The notes: generated by a model from the sequence alone, not told the origin. A DNA stretch of 64,000 nucleotides from Thalassovita mediterranea (GCF_001458435.1 NZ_CYSF01000001.1:62001-126000), one strand, 5' to 3'. Shown: positions 17,310 to 26,351, numbered from the stretch's first letter. Program-made: numbers and translations.

Positions 17310-18181
17310 GAAACCTCTTTCCCATCCTTACCGTCGTCGCGGCGATATTTGTGATCTGGTACGGGGCTGCGGTGGCGCTGAATGCGCCCTGGGCCAAGGA
17401 TCAGGCCAAACGCGCCGGTGTTGAACTGACGTTCTCAGAACTGGTTGCGGATACGTGGAGCCAGAAGAAACCGAAGCTGCCCGCGCCGCATCAGGTGACC
17501 GCAGAGATCTGGAAAACCACTGGCGAAATGGTCGCCAAAGGCCGCGCCTTTTCGAAACGCAGCCTGATCTATCACAGCTGGATCACTCTGTCGGCGACGA
17601 TGCTGGGGTTTGTCATGGGAACGGGCTTTGGCATCCTGCTCGCGATCGGGATTGTCTATAATCGGGTGATGGATATGTCGGTGATGCCGTGGGTCATTGC
17701 CAGTCAGACCATTCCCATTCTTGCCATCGCGCCGATGATTATTGTGGTTCTGAATGCAGTGGGCATTTCTGGGCTGCTGCCGAAGGCGATGATTTCGATG
17801 TATCTGTCTTTCTTCCCTGTGGTGGTGGGCATGGTGAAGGGGCTGCGTAGCCCCGATCAAATGCAGCTTGACCAAATGCGCACGTGGAATGCCACGGCGG
17901 GACAACAGTTCTGGCGCCTGCGTTTGCCGTCGTCGATGCCGTTCCTCTTTGCCTCGCTCAAGGTGGCGATGGCGGCGTCGCTTGTCGGGGCCATTGTGGG
18001 CGAATTGCCGACGGGTGCGGTGGCGGGCCTCGGCGCGCGTCTGCTGGCGGGCAGCTATTATGGCCAGACTATCCAGATCTGGAGTGCGCTGATTATGGCG
18101 GCGGCTTTGGCGGCCTGTCTGGTGGCGATGATCGGGATGATCCAGCGCATGACGCTGAAAAGAATGGGGATGGCGCAATGA
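17306..18181 (+). CDS. ABC transporter permease 1
   Basis: 291 residues from the ATG at 17306 that overlaps the GNAT stop (ATGA). An N-terminal membrane segment (LFPILTVVAAIFVIWYGAAVAL) is followed by a soluble stretch and then about five helices. The binding-protein-dependent permease EAA-like loop, around MVKGLRSPDQMQLDQMRTWNATAGQQFWRLRLPSSMPFLFASLK, identifies the family. It pairs with the second permease, starting four bases before the end of this one, to form a heterodimeric channel of the NitT/TauT type. Confidence 0.9.
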   Translation: MRNLFPILTVVAAIFVIWYGAAVALNAPWAKDQAKRAGVELTFSELVADTWSQKKPKLPAPHQVTAEIWKTTGEMVAKGRAFSKRSLIYHSWITLSATMLGFVMGTGFGILLAIGIVYNRVMDMSVMPWVIASQTIPILAIAPMIIVVLNAVGISGLLPKAMISMYLSFFPVVVGMVKGLRSPDQMQLDQMRTWNATAGQQFWRLRLPSSMPFLFASLKVAMAASLVGAIVGELPTGAVAGLGARLLAGSYYGQTIQIWSALIMAAALAACLVAMIGMIQRMTLKRMGMAQ

Positions 18182-19017
18182 TGTGGATTGCGATTGGTGT
18201 GATCAGCTGGCTTATCGGCTGGCGGGCAAATGTCTGGCTGGCGGCGCAGCCAACCAGCCGTTTCACGACGTTGATGGTGCCGGTGATCTTTGGCCTGACA
18301 TTGGTTATGATATGGGAGGCTGCGGTGCGCGGCTTCGAAATTTCGCCCGTTCTTTTGCCCGCGCCTTCGGTCATTGCGGTGACTTTTGTGCAGTCGCTGG
18401 ACATCCTGTGGCAGGATTTTGTGCAGACGGTCATCAAGGGCGCGCTGTCGGGCTATATCCTCGGCTGCGGCTCGGCCTTCTTGATTGCGATTGTAATCGA
18501 CCGCTTTCCGTTTCTGCAACGTGGGCTGTTGCCGGTGGGCAACTTCGTCGCCGCGCTGCCGATTGTGGGCATGGCGCCCATTTTGGTGATGTGGTTCGGC
18601 TTTGATTGGCAGTCGAAGGCGGCGGTTGTGGTTGTCATGGTCTTCTTCCCCATGTTGGTGAACACGGTGGAAGGGCTGCAAGCGACCGACAAGATGCAGC
18701 GCGATCTGATGCGGACCTATGCGTCCAGCTACATGCAGACACTGCTCAAACTGCGCCTGCCCGCCGCGATGCCGTTCATTTTCAACGGGCTGAAAATCAC
18801 CACCACGCTGGCGCTGATCGGTGCCATTGTGGCCGAATTTTTCGGATCTCCCATCAAGGGCATGGGGTTCCGGATTTCAACCAGTGTCGGGCAACTGGCA
18901 TTGGATCTGGTCTGGGCAGAGATTGTGGTCGCCGCAATCGTCGGCTCGGCCTTTTATGGCGGGGTCGCCAAGTTAGAGAAGGCGCTGACCTTCTGGCATC
19001 CCTCCCAACGTGGCTAA
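18178..19017 (+). CDS. ABC transporter permease 2
   Basis: 279 residues from the ATG at 18178, which overlaps the previous stop; longer in-frame starts lie inside permease 1 and are rejected. About six hydrophobic segments are present. The EAA-like coupling loop (LMRTYASSYMQTLLKLRLPAAMPFIFNGLK) sits near residue 185. The sequence ISPVLLPAPSVIAVTF and the closing KLEKALTFWHP are usual for NitT/TauT permeases. It forms the second half of the importer channel. The binding-protein gene follows after 55 bases. Confidence 0.9.
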   Translation: MMWIAIGVISWLIGWRANVWLAAQPTSRFTTLMVPVIFGLTLVMIWEAAVRGFEISPVLLPAPSVIAVTFVQSLDILWQDFVQTVIKGALSGYILGCGSAFLIAIVIDRFPFLQRGLLPVGNFVAALPIVGMAPILVMWFGFDWQSKAAVVVVMVFFPMLVNTVEGLQATDKMQRDLMRTYASSYMQTLLKLRLPAAMPFIFNGLKITTTLALIGAIVAEFFGSPIKGMGFRISTSVGQLALDLVWAEIVVAAIVGSAFYGGVAKLEKALTFWHPSQRG

Positions 19018-19072
19018 ATCAACAAAAAACCAAAGCCATAACCAACAAGGGAAACAACAAGGAGTGTATGAG

Positions 19073-20061
19073 ATGAAAACCATGATCAAATCCCTAAGCG
19101 TTGCAGCCATGGGTGTTTGGGCCGGTATGGCTCAGGCGGCTGACGATGTGACGCTGCAGCTGAAGTGGGTCACGCAGGCGCAGTTCGCGGGCTACTATGT
19201 GGCACAGGATAAAGGGTCTACGAAGAAGAAGGCCTGAACGTCACCATCAAACCCGGTGGCCCCGATATCGCACCCGCGCAGGTGATCGCCGGTGGCGGTG
19301 CTGACGTTGTGCTGGACTGGATGCCCTCTGCCCTCGCCAGCCGTGAAAAGGGTCTGCCGTTGGTCAACATCGCGCAGCCGTTCAAATCGTCCGGCATGAT
19401 GCTGACCTGCCGCAAGGATGCGGGTGTTTCCAGCCCCGAAGATTTTGCCGGCAAAACACTGGGCGTCTGGTTTTTCGGCAACGAATATCCCTTCCTCAGC
19501 TGGATGAACAAACTGGGCCTTGGCACCGATGGTGGTGATGCGGGTGTGACTGTGTTGAAACAGGGCTTCAACGTGGATCCGATCCTGCAGGGTCAGGCAG
19601 CTTGTGTGTCGACCATGACCTATAACGAATACTGGCAGATCATTGATGCGGGCCTGACGCCGGATGATCTGGTGGTCTTCAAGTATGAGGATCAGGGCGT
19701 CGCCACGCTGGAAGATGGCATGTATGTGCTGGAAGAGAACCTGAAAGATCCCGCGTTTGAGGATAAGATGGTTCGCTTTGTCCGCGCCTCGATGAAAGGA
19801 TGGAAATGGGCGGAAGAAAACGCCGAAGAGGCGGCGTTGATCGTGCTGGATAACGATGCTTCCGGCGCCCAGACCGAAGAGCACCAGATCCGCATGATGG
19901 GTGAGGTGGCCAAGCTGACCGCAGGCAGCAACGGCGCACTGGATCCGGCGGACTATGAACGCACCGTGGCCAGTCTGATGTCGGGTGGGTCTGATCCGGT
20001 CATCACAGCGGCACCGACGGGCGCGTGGACCCACGCGATCACTGATAAGGCGCTGAAATAA
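19073..20061 (+). pseudogene. ABC transporter substrate-binding protein (NMT1/ThiY-like), frameshifted
   Basis: The reading frame opens at 19073 (AAGGAG ahead) with a signal peptide ending MAQAADD and mature sequence VTLQLKWVTQAQFAGYYVAQDKG, typical of NMT1/ThiY-type binding proteins. It then leaves frame at about 19217 and stops at 19237. The next frame (from about 19218 to 20061) continues the protein without loss: YEEEGLNVTIKPGGPDIAPA and on to the end. Adding one base in GGGTCTACG restores GFYEEEG. So one base is missing. It is either a real mutation that disables the importer or a sequencing error. The intact product would be about 329 residues and capture the solute in the periplasm. 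Confidence 0.85.
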
Positions 20062-20099
20062 GCGCGACAGAACGCGCTGGGCCTCCGTAAAGCTGCCTC

Positions 20100-20128
20100 A
20101 AGGGCCGGTCGTTTGACCGGCCCTTTTT
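20100..20128 (+). terminator. Rho-independent terminator after the binding-protein gene
   Basis: AAGGGCCGGTC (20100-20110), four-base loop, GACCGGCCC (20115-20123), then TTTTT. It ends the importer operon 38 bases after the stop. Confidence 0.9.
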
Positions 20129-20293
20129 CGTGATGCGGTGACTAACCAGCAGATTGTGAAGAGATGAGAGGACAGCAAAGGTTGCTTTTGTCGCAATCTG
20201 CGTGCCTTGATCTGGCACAGGTCTTGCGGCACAAAGCGGACTAGAAATATTCGATTTGCGGAATGTCACCTGCAGATCAAAGGAAGGGCTGAC

Positions 20294-21268
20294 ATGACGG
20301 ACCAAAGAGCAGAGTTGCAGCACAGCAATCTGGAACATTTTCCGATTACCATTTTTGCGACCATCATGGGTATGTCTGGCCTGACGCTGGCAGTGCAGGC
20401 TGGATCTTATCACTACGGTCTGGGGCTGGGCGCGGCGAACACGCTGTACTACCTGACCTGTTTTGCCTTCTTCTTGTTGCTCATGGGCTATCTGGCGAAG
20501 CTGCTGCAATATCCCCGCGCGGTGCAGGCCGAATGGTGCCATCCGGTGAAAATGGCCTTCTTCTCGGCGATCCCCATTTCGCTGTTGTTGCTGGGCGTTG
20601 CCAGCATGACCCGCAATATTGTGCTGGCGGAATGGCTGTGGCGCATTGGTATGGTGCTGCAGGGCGGCGCGACGCTGGCGGTGATCTCTGGCTGGATATC
20701 GGCGCGCTCGTTTCAGGCGGGGCAGCTGAGCCCCGCGTGGTTTATTCCGGCGGTTGGCAATGTCTTTGTCCCCATTGCGGGCGTGTCGCTGGGGTATGTT
20801 GAGATCAGCTGGTATTTCTGGTCCGTCGGCGTGCTGTTCTGGATCGTGCTGCTGGCGCTGGTGATGAACCGCCTGATCTTTCACGACCCGTTGCCAGGGC
20901 GTTTGCAGCCCACGTTGGTCATCCTGATCGCCCCGCCGGCGGTTGCTTTCCTTGCATGGCTGCGCCTGTCGGGTGAGGTGGACGCGGTTGCACGCTTCCT
21001 GATCAATGCGGCCTATTTCTTCACCTTACTGGTGGCACTGCAATTGCCACGCATCCTGCGGCTGCCCTTTGTGCTCAGCTTCTGGGCGCTGAGCTTTCCG
21101 TTTGCCGCTGTGACACTCGCCAGCTTCGCCTTTGCCTCTGGAACCGGCAGCATGGCGCATGCGGTTTTTGGCACCGCCCTGTTGGCGATCCTGTGCGTCA
21201 TCATCGCAGGACTGCTGATACGCACCACACAGGCTGCGCTTAAGGGACAGATTTGCGTGCCGGACTAA
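20294..21268 (+). CDS. TDT/SLAC1 family transporter (TehA-like)
   Basis: 324 residues from the ATG at 20294 with AGGAAGG ahead; an ATG at 20207 is in frame but has no site. About ten hydrophobic segments cover the whole protein. The N-terminal FPITIFATIMGMSGLTLAV and the central PAWFIPAVGNVFVPIAG are hallmarks of the tellurite-resistance/dicarboxylate transporter (SLAC1) family of anion channels. It has its own upstream region after the importer terminator, so it is probably separate. Substrate not determinable; anion or weak-acid efflux is plausible. Confidence 0.85.
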   Translation: MTDQRAELQHSNLEHFPITIFATIMGMSGLTLAVQAGSYHYGLGLGAANTLYYLTCFAFFLLLMGYLAKLLQYPRAVQAEWCHPVKMAFFSAIPISLLLLGVASMTRNIVLAEWLWRIGMVLQGGATLAVISGWISARSFQAGQLSPAWFIPAVGNVFVPIAGVSLGYVEISWYFWSVGVLFWIVLLALVMNRLIFHDPLPGRLQPTLVILIAPPAVAFLAWLRLSGEVDAVARFLINAAYFFTLLVALQLPRILRLPFVLSFWALSFPFAAVTLASFAFASGTGSMAHAVFGTALLAILCVIIAGLLIRTTQAALKGQICVPD

Positions 21269-21301
21269 CCGCGCCCCTTTCAATGTTCCAAAAATACTCA
21301 A

Positions 21302-21332
21302 AATAAAAACGGCGCCACAGAGGGCGCCGTTT
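21302..21332 (-). terminator. Bidirectional terminator between the TDT gene and mcd
   Basis: CGGCGCC (21310-21316) pairs with GGCGCCG (21323-21329) around six bases. Read on the minus strand it is followed by a run of T (complement of AAATAAAAA), giving a good terminator for mcd; on the plus strand the tail is only TTT. Confidence 0.75.
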
Positions 21333-21357
21333 CCAATTCTAGTGCAAGTCGGGCTGT

Positions 21358-23046
21358 TTAGCCCAGCAGGCGGCGGGCGATCACCTGCGCCTGAATCTCC
21401 GCGGCACCTTCAAAGATGTTGAGGATACGCGCGTCACACAGGATGCGGCTGATCTGATATTCCAGCGCAAAGCCGTTGCCGCCGTGGATCTGCAGCGCGT
21501 TGTCTGCCGATGCCCAGGCCACACGGGCGCCCAACAGTTTCGCCATGCCGGCCTCTAGGTCGCAGCGCTGATCGTGATCCTTTTCCCAAGCGGAGAAGTA
21601 GGTCAGCTGACGCGCAACCATGATCTCAACCGCCATCATCGCCAGTTTGCCCGACACACGGGGGAAGTTGATCAGCGATTTACCGAACTGCTTACGGTCG
21701 TTGGCGTATTGCATGCCGACCTCTAGCGCGTTCTGGGCCACACCGATGGCGCGGGCGGCGGTTTGGATGCGGGCCGCTTCAAAGGTTTTCATCAGCTGCT
21801 TGAAACCCTGACCTTCGACGCCACCCAGCAGGTTTTCACCCTTCACCTTGAAGCCGTCAAAGCCCAGTTCGTATTCCTTCATGCCGCGATACCCCAGCAC
21901 TTCGATCTCACCGCCGGTCATGCCTTCGGTGGGGAAGGGGTTTTCGTCGGTGCCCGGGGTCTTTTCCGCCAGGAACATCGACAGACCCTTGTGATCGTCG
22001 GTTTCAGGGTTGGTACGGGCCAGCAGGGTCATCACATGCGTCCGCGCCGCGTGGGTGATCCATGTTTTGTTGCCGGTGATAGTGTAATCGCCATCTTCGC
22101 CCTTCACCGCGCGGGTGCGCAGGGAACCGAGGTCAGAGCCGGTGTTCGGCTCGGTGAACACGGCGGTTGGCAGGGTTTCACCGCTGGACAGTTTCGGCAG
22201 CCACTGCGCCTTCTGCTCATCCGTGCCGCCGGCCAGGATCAGTTCAGCCGCGATCTCGGACCGGGTGCCGAGGGAGCCAACACCGATATAGCCGCGCGAC
22301 AGTTCTTCGGACACAACCACCATCGACGCTTTGGACATGCCCAGGCCGCCGAACTCTTCGGGGATGGTCAGACCAAAGACGCCCATTTCGGCCAGTTCTT
22401 CGATGACCTCCATCGGGATCAGCTCGTCATTCAGGTGCCATTCGTGGGCATTGGGCGCCACACGTTCGTCGGCGTAGCGACGGAACTGGTCGCGGATCAT
22501 TTCCAGATCTTCGTCCAGACCGGTGGCGCCGAAGGTGGCGAAACCGGCGTTTTCCTGCATTAGGTCAACCAGCGCCACACGCGCCGCTTGCGAGTTGCCG
22601 CCGTCGCACAGTGTCATCACCTCGGGCGTCATCAACCCGCGCATTTCGTCTTGGGTCAGACCTAGATCCTGCAGGCGGATGATTTCGTTCTGGCTCATCG
22701 GGATGCCGCCGTAGACCTGCCACAGGTATTCCCCAAAGGCGATCTGGTGGATCAGCTGTTCCATCTTGCCGAACTTGCCCTCGTCGGACAGTTTTTCAGC
22801 CCAAGCCTGCATCTGTTTCAGCGAGAATGCGTAGGTCGCCAGCCACGCCAGACCATGCGCGGCTGTCTGGTTTTCCTCCAGCAGCGCACCAGAGACGCGG
22901 CCATCCTTGGAAACGGTTTCGCGCACACGGGCGGTCGCGGTTTCCAGCAGGTTTTCAACCGGGGCTACTGCCGCGCCGGTCAGTTTCAACAGATCGGGGA
23001 GGAGGGCAGATTGCGTCATCGTCAGGTCCTGTCCATCATGAGCCAT
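21358..23046 (-). CDS. mcd: (2S)-methylsuccinyl-CoA dehydrogenase
   Basis: FAD enzyme that oxidises (2S)-methylsuccinyl-CoA to mesaconyl-CoA in the ethylmalonyl-CoA pathway, used by Rhodobacterales to assimilate acetyl-CoA without isocitrate lyase. 562 residues, about 170 longer at the N-terminus than ordinary acyl-CoA dehydrogenases, which is the hallmark of Mcd. The acyl-CoA dehydrogenase core runs from about 175: FTEPNTGSDLGSLRTRA, then AARTIGVAQ-like AARAIGVAQNALEVGMQYANDRKQFGK, and the C-terminal QIHGGNGFALEYQISRILCDARILNIFEGAAEIQ. Its start could be MAHDGQ or MTQSAL nine residues later. Other acyl-CoA dehydrogenase roles are possible but less likely. Confidence 0.85.
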   Translation of the reverse strand: MAHDGQDLTMTQSALLPDLLKLTGAAVAPVENLLETATARVRETVSKDGRVSGALLEENQTAAHGLAWLATYAFSLKQMQAWAEKLSDEGKFGKMEQLIHQIAFGEYLWQVYGGIPMSQNEIIRLQDLGLTQDEMRGLMTPEVMTLCDGGNSQAARVALVDLMQENAGFATFGATGLDEDLEMIRDQFRRYADERVAPNAHEWHLNDELIPMEVIEELAEMGVFGLTIPEEFGGLGMSKASMVVVSEELSRGYIGVGSLGTRSEIAAELILAGGTDEQKAQWLPKLSSGETLPTAVFTEPNTGSDLGSLRTRAVKGEDGDYTITGNKTWITHAARTHVMTLLARTNPETDDHKGLSMFLAEKTPGTDENPFPTEGMTGGEIEVLGYRGMKEYELGFDGFKVKGENLLGGVEGQGFKQLMKTFEAARIQTAARAIGVAQNALEVGMQYANDRKQFGKSLINFPRVSGKLAMMAVEIMVARQLTYFSAWEKDHDQRCDLEAGMAKLLGARVAWASADNALQIHGGNGFALEYQISRILCDARILNIFEGAAEIQAQVIARRLLG

Positions 23047-23191
23047 GAATCAAATCCTTATTTTGCTGCACTGTGCATATCTATTTCGCAGTTGCAGCGC
23101 AACAAAAATACCGAACGTCATTTTGCAACTTTCCTAAAGTTACCCTCTCGATTTTCTCTGCGATCACGCTAACAACATGTTATCAGGCGGC

Positions 23192-23962
23192 ATGGACAGC
23201 CTTTTTTCTCTTCTCAGTTTTGAAACTTACCTTCTGGCCTTTGTGATCGCACTGGGTGCAGGGGTGATTAAGGGCATGGTGGGGTTTGCCATGCCGATGA
23301 TCCTAATTTCCGGCCTCAGCAGCGTGATATCACCTGAATTGGCGCTGGCCGGTCTGATGCTGCCGACGCTGGCCACGAACGGTTGGCAGGCGCTACGTCA
23401 GGGGCGTGCGGCGGCGTGGGAGTCGATGAAACGATTCCGTATCTTCATGTTGGTCGGGGGTGTCGCGATTGTGCTGAGTGCGCAGTTGGTCAGCTTGGTG
23501 GATCCTGACACGCTGCTGCTGCTAATTGCGGTGCCGGTCACCGCCTTTGCGGTGATCCAACTGGCAGGCGTGCAATTGCGGCTGCCTGCCAAGGGGCGCA
23601 CGCTGATTGAGGCACTGATTGCGCTGGTCGCGGGTGCGATCGGTGGTGTCTCGGGCGTCTGGGGACCGCCGACGGTGATGTACCTGACCGCGCTGGAAAC
23701 CCCCAAAGGGGAACAGCTGCGCATTCAGGGGGTGATCTACGGTCTGGGGGCGTTGGTTCTGTTTCTGGCGCACATCAAATCAGGCGTGGTGCGTGCAGAT
23801 ACGGTGGTGTTTTCCGCTAGCCTGTTGGTGCCTGCGCTGCTCGGCACCTGGGTTGGGTTCCAACTGCACGAACGGATTGATCAGGCGGCGTTCAAAAAGG
23901 TGACGCTGGTGGTCCTGCTGATCGCGGCGCTTAACCTGATGCGTCGGGCGCTGTTAGGGTAA
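23192..23962 (+). CDS. TauE/SafE family sulfite/anion exporter-like protein
   Basis: 256 residues from the ATG at 23192 (weak AGGCGG ahead); 23177 is an alternative. Seven to eight hydrophobic segments are visible. The duplicated motif of the family appears as GAGVIKGMVGFAMPMIL near the start and GAIGGVSGVWGPPTVMYL in the second half, with G-F/W-G-P features. Family members export sulfite, sulfoacetate or similar organic anions. No sulfonate genes are adjacent, so the substrate cannot be inferred. Confidence 0.85.
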   Translation: MDSLFSLLSFETYLLAFVIALGAGVIKGMVGFAMPMILISGLSSVISPELALAGLMLPTLATNGWQALRQGRAAAWESMKRFRIFMLVGGVAIVLSAQLVSLVDPDTLLLLIAVPVTAFAVIQLAGVQLRLPAKGRTLIEALIALVAGAIGGVSGVWGPPTVMYLTALETPKGEQLRIQGVIYGLGALVLFLAHIKSGVVRADTVVFSASLLVPALLGTWVGFQLHERIDQAAFKKVTLVVLLIAALNLMRRALLG

Positions 23963-23963
23963 C

Positions 23964-23997
23964 AAAAAACCGGACAGACGCCCCACCGTCTGTCCGG
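23964..23997 (-). terminator. Terminator between the TauE/SafE gene and the XRE gene
   Basis: An 11-base stem, CCGGACAGACG (23970-23980) with CGTCTGTCCGG (23987-23997). On the minus strand the stem is followed by six T, so it ends the XRE transcript; it may also stop the convergent exporter gene. Confidence 0.85.
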
Positions 23998-24023
23998 CAT
24001 AAACAGCCTCGGCTGTTTGCGAT

Positions 24024-24398
24024 TTAGCTGTTCGTCGCGTTCTCTGCGGGAACGTAGCCAGCAACCGCGTCGATGAACGAGCGGATCTGTGCCTTCAGGC
24101 GGTCGTCCTGAATCTTACCGAACACAGCTGCAATGCGCGCTGTTTCTTCGTCGATGACTGGACCCGCTGCATCAGCGGTCTGATCCAGACCTTCAAAGAA
24201 ATACGCCGGGGGGACATTCAGGATGTTTGCGATTTCATACAGTTTGCTGGCCGAAATACGGTTGCGACCCAACTCGTACTTCTGCACTTGTTGGAAGGAT
24301 ATGTTCAGGCCTTTGGCAACGTCGGTCTGGGTCTGACCGCGGAGAACACGCAGGTTCTTCAGCTTTTTGCCAACGTGGATATCTACTGGGTGTGACAT
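24024..24398 (-). CDS. XRE family helix-turn-helix regulator
   Basis: 124 residues. The HTH spans about 10-65: VGKKLKNLRVLRGQTQTDVAKGLNISFQQVQKYELGRNRISASKLYEIANILNVPPAYFFEG, a Cro/C1 type. The C-terminal tail of about 55 residues is charged (EETARIAAVFGKIQDDRLKAQI) and probably helps dimerise. This is a common single-gene regulator in Rhodobacterales, similar to SinR-like proteins. The upstream 230 bases are relatively AT-rich and shared with the divergent LysR-like gene. Target genes unknown. Confidence 0.9.
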   Translation of the reverse strand: MSHPVDIHVGKKLKNLRVLRGQTQTDVAKGLNISFQQVQKYELGRNRISASKLYEIANILNVPPAYFFEGLDQTADAAGPVIDEETARIAAVFGKIQDDRLKAQIRSFIDAVAGYVPAENATNS

Positions 24399-24539
24399 TT
24401 CTATATTCCTGTGAGTGGACTACCGTAAGAAGTATTCATTCCATGGAATTTCAATCAATTGATTAGAAATACTCGGATAGGTTATGAAAATCACCCCTTG
24501 ATGTATGATTTATTTACCCCTAACCTAACGGCATAAAAA

Positions 24540-24606
24540 ACAGGTGTTTTGGCCTGTAGGGGGCGTGCCTCGGATCGCCTGTTAACGATATTCGGGAATG
24601 CCCGAA
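24540..24606. promoter_or_regulatory. Inverted repeats upstream of the LysR-type HTH gene
   Basis: ACAGG-N8-CCTGT (about 24540-24557) and TTCGGG-AATG-CCCGAA (about 24591-24606) both lie in the divergent XRE/LysR-like region. On the minus strand the first is followed by TTTTTT, resembling a terminator for a short antisense RNA. The second, 26 bases ahead of the start codon, could be an operator or an mRNA hairpin. No function is established. Confidence 0.4.
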
Positions 24607-24631
24607 CGGAACTGCAACTAAAAGGTTTGCT

Positions 24632-25534
24632 ATGGCTGAGCTGAAGAATCACCCATTGCTGTTTGAAATGTTGCGTTCTTTTACAACCCTTGCAGCCACC
24701 TTGAATCTGTCACGGGCGGTGGAGCAACTGGGCTCAACGCGGCAAACCGTGCGCCGCCATATTTCTACACTGGAAGAGATTAAGAACGAACGCCTTTTTA
24801 TCGTCGATGATCGCCAATACCATCTGACAGAGGCGGGGCGCCACGCCCTGCAAGAAGCACAGGACCTGCAAGAACGCGGGCTGGCTTGGCTGAACAATGA
24901 GGCGGGCCATATGGATGGCCTTTATCATATCGCCAAGTCAGAGAAGAACGATTGGTACTTTCATCTACAGCAGCATTCGCTGGAAAAGCTTTGGGCGGAT
25001 CAGTCGAAGCTGCTGCGCGCGGGCATTCAGGCGTGGGCTGCGGCCTGTGGTGAAATTACGCATGATGCGTTTGCTCCGGTGCGGGACTATCTGATGGTGT
25101 TTCGACGCGCTTCGGTCGGTTGGGTCTGTTCAGGGGTCGGCAGCAAAAGCTCTTACGCCAGCTGGTATGGGCAGCGCTGGGAATACAGCGCCATCGGCCG
25201 AGAGGTGCCATTGCTGCCCGGTGGGCAATCTCATGCAGCGCAGTTGCACCAGCCGTTCGAAGAGGTTCGTGCCTCGGGTGGTGTGCGTTTTGATCATATT
25301 CATACGCGGATGGATCGCGGTGAAAATGGTGGCCCGGAACCGATTAGCTTTAAGCGCCTGCTGATGGGGTGCCGTTATCCAGACGGTAGTTTTGCACTGG
25401 CGTCTTTGGTGGTGCGCAGTCACGGATTGACCATTCATGGTGTCTCTCAGTCTCATATTGAGCGTATGCCCAGTGATCTGATTATGGATCATTTGACCCC
25501 CGATGTGATCTTGGGGGCAGGCGACTCAACCTAA
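24632..25534 (+). CDS. LysR-type HTH protein with unusual C-terminal domain
   Basis: 300 residues. Residues 10-65 form a LysR-like winged helix: EMLRSFTTLAATLNLSRAVEQLGSTRQTVRRHISTLEEIKNERLF, followed by the wing YHLTEAGRHALQEAQDLQERG. The remaining 220 residues do not show the usual LysR periplasmic-binding fold; they are rich in Trp, His and Ser (WYFHLQQHSLEKLW, SYASWYGQRWEYSAIG) and may be a different sensor domain. The next gene begins 42 bases later on the same strand, suggesting a two-gene unit. A DNA-binding regulator is likely; signal and targets are unknown. Confidence 0.7.
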   Translation: MAELKNHPLLFEMLRSFTTLAATLNLSRAVEQLGSTRQTVRRHISTLEEIKNERLFIVDDRQYHLTEAGRHALQEAQDLQERGLAWLNNEAGHMDGLYHIAKSEKNDWYFHLQQHSLEKLWADQSKLLRAGIQAWAAACGEITHDAFAPVRDYLMVFRRASVGWVCSGVGSKSSYASWYGQRWEYSAIGREVPLLPGGQSHAAQLHQPFEEVRASGGVRFDHIHTRMDRGENGGPEPISFKRLLMGCRYPDGSFALASLVVRSHGLTIHGVSQSHIERMPSDLIMDHLTPDVILGAGDST

Positions 25535-25575
25535 GGTTTTTATTGTTCTCCTTTCTATTCCAAAAGGAGAAACAG

Positions 25576-26283
25576 ATGAAAATCCAAGATGTCTTTGATG
25601 GCGCTATCTATCTGTCTGATGTTGTTCAGAAAACGTATGCACATAAGCTAACTATGACTGTCGGTGACGACTTTTCCGTTTATTCCGATCTGGTCGCTCA
25701 GTACCGCCCGACACAACCACTGGGGCGGCCTTTCGATCCGACGCATACAGTGCTGACAGGGGCCAATGCGATCTGGATTGTGGGGCGCAACGCCGAAGGT
25801 GCGGTTGTTCATACTCAGGCAATGCGCATGATTGATTTATGTGATCAGTCACTGGCGCAGTATTTGGCGCATCGTTACGTGGATTTTCCGCCACCGGGGG
25901 TGACGATTGATGCCGCAGCGTCCTGGTTTCGTGCAGGGCCTGGCGCAGAGCAGATCACAGGTCGCTCAGTCTATCATGGCGAAATGTGGCTGGCGGATGA
26001 TCCAGCTTATCGTGGTTCGGGGTTGATTGACGCCTTGGCGCGCTTTGCTTTCCTGACCGCAGCGTTGCACTGGCAGCCCGACTTTCTGTTCGGTTTTATT
26101 GTTCGCAGCATTGCGCGCCGCGGTTTGGCCGAACGCGAAGGCTATATGCACAGTGATCCCTACTGTCTGAGCTGGGCTGTTGCAGAAAAAGGCGCGCCAA
26201 TTGATTGTAACATGGTCTGGATGGCCCTGCGGGATATGTGCCACATCATGCATGTCCCGCTTGTGGATCGTCTGTCCGCTTAG
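25576..26283 (+). CDS. Hypothetical protein, possibly GNAT-like
   Basis: 235 residues from the ATG at 25576 (AAAGGAG six bases ahead); the ORF extends upstream without a good site. Not recognised. The segment WLADDPAYRGSGLIDALARFAFLTAA resembles the acetyl-CoA-binding loop and helix of GNAT proteins, and SIARRGLAEREGYMHSDP resembles the distal GNAT strand, but this is weak. No signal peptide or membrane helix. It probably forms an operon with the LysR-type HTH gene, so the pair may be a regulator and its effector enzyme. Confidence 0.6.
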   Translation: MKIQDVFDGAIYLSDVVQKTYAHKLTMTVGDDFSVYSDLVAQYRPTQPLGRPFDPTHTVLTGANAIWIVGRNAEGAVVHTQAMRMIDLCDQSLAQYLAHRYVDFPPPGVTIDAAASWFRAGPGAEQITGRSVYHGEMWLADDPAYRGSGLIDALARFAFLTAALHWQPDFLFGFIVRSIARRGLAEREGYMHSDPYCLSWAVAEKGAPIDCNMVWMALRDMCHIMHVPLVDRLSA

Positions 26284-26294
26284 TGTGGCACATA

Positions 26295-26328
26295 AAAAAC
26301 GCCCCGGACCTAGATCCGGGGCGTTTCT
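26295..26328. terminator. Bidirectional terminator before pckA
   Basis: ACGCCCCGGA (26299-26308), six-base loop, TCCGGGGCGT (26315-26324), with TTT after it on the plus strand and TTTTTTA after it on the minus strand. It serves both the hypothetical gene and the convergent pckA. Confidence 0.85.
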
Positions 26329-26351
26329 ATCTGTGAGCAGTTGATGCTGTA

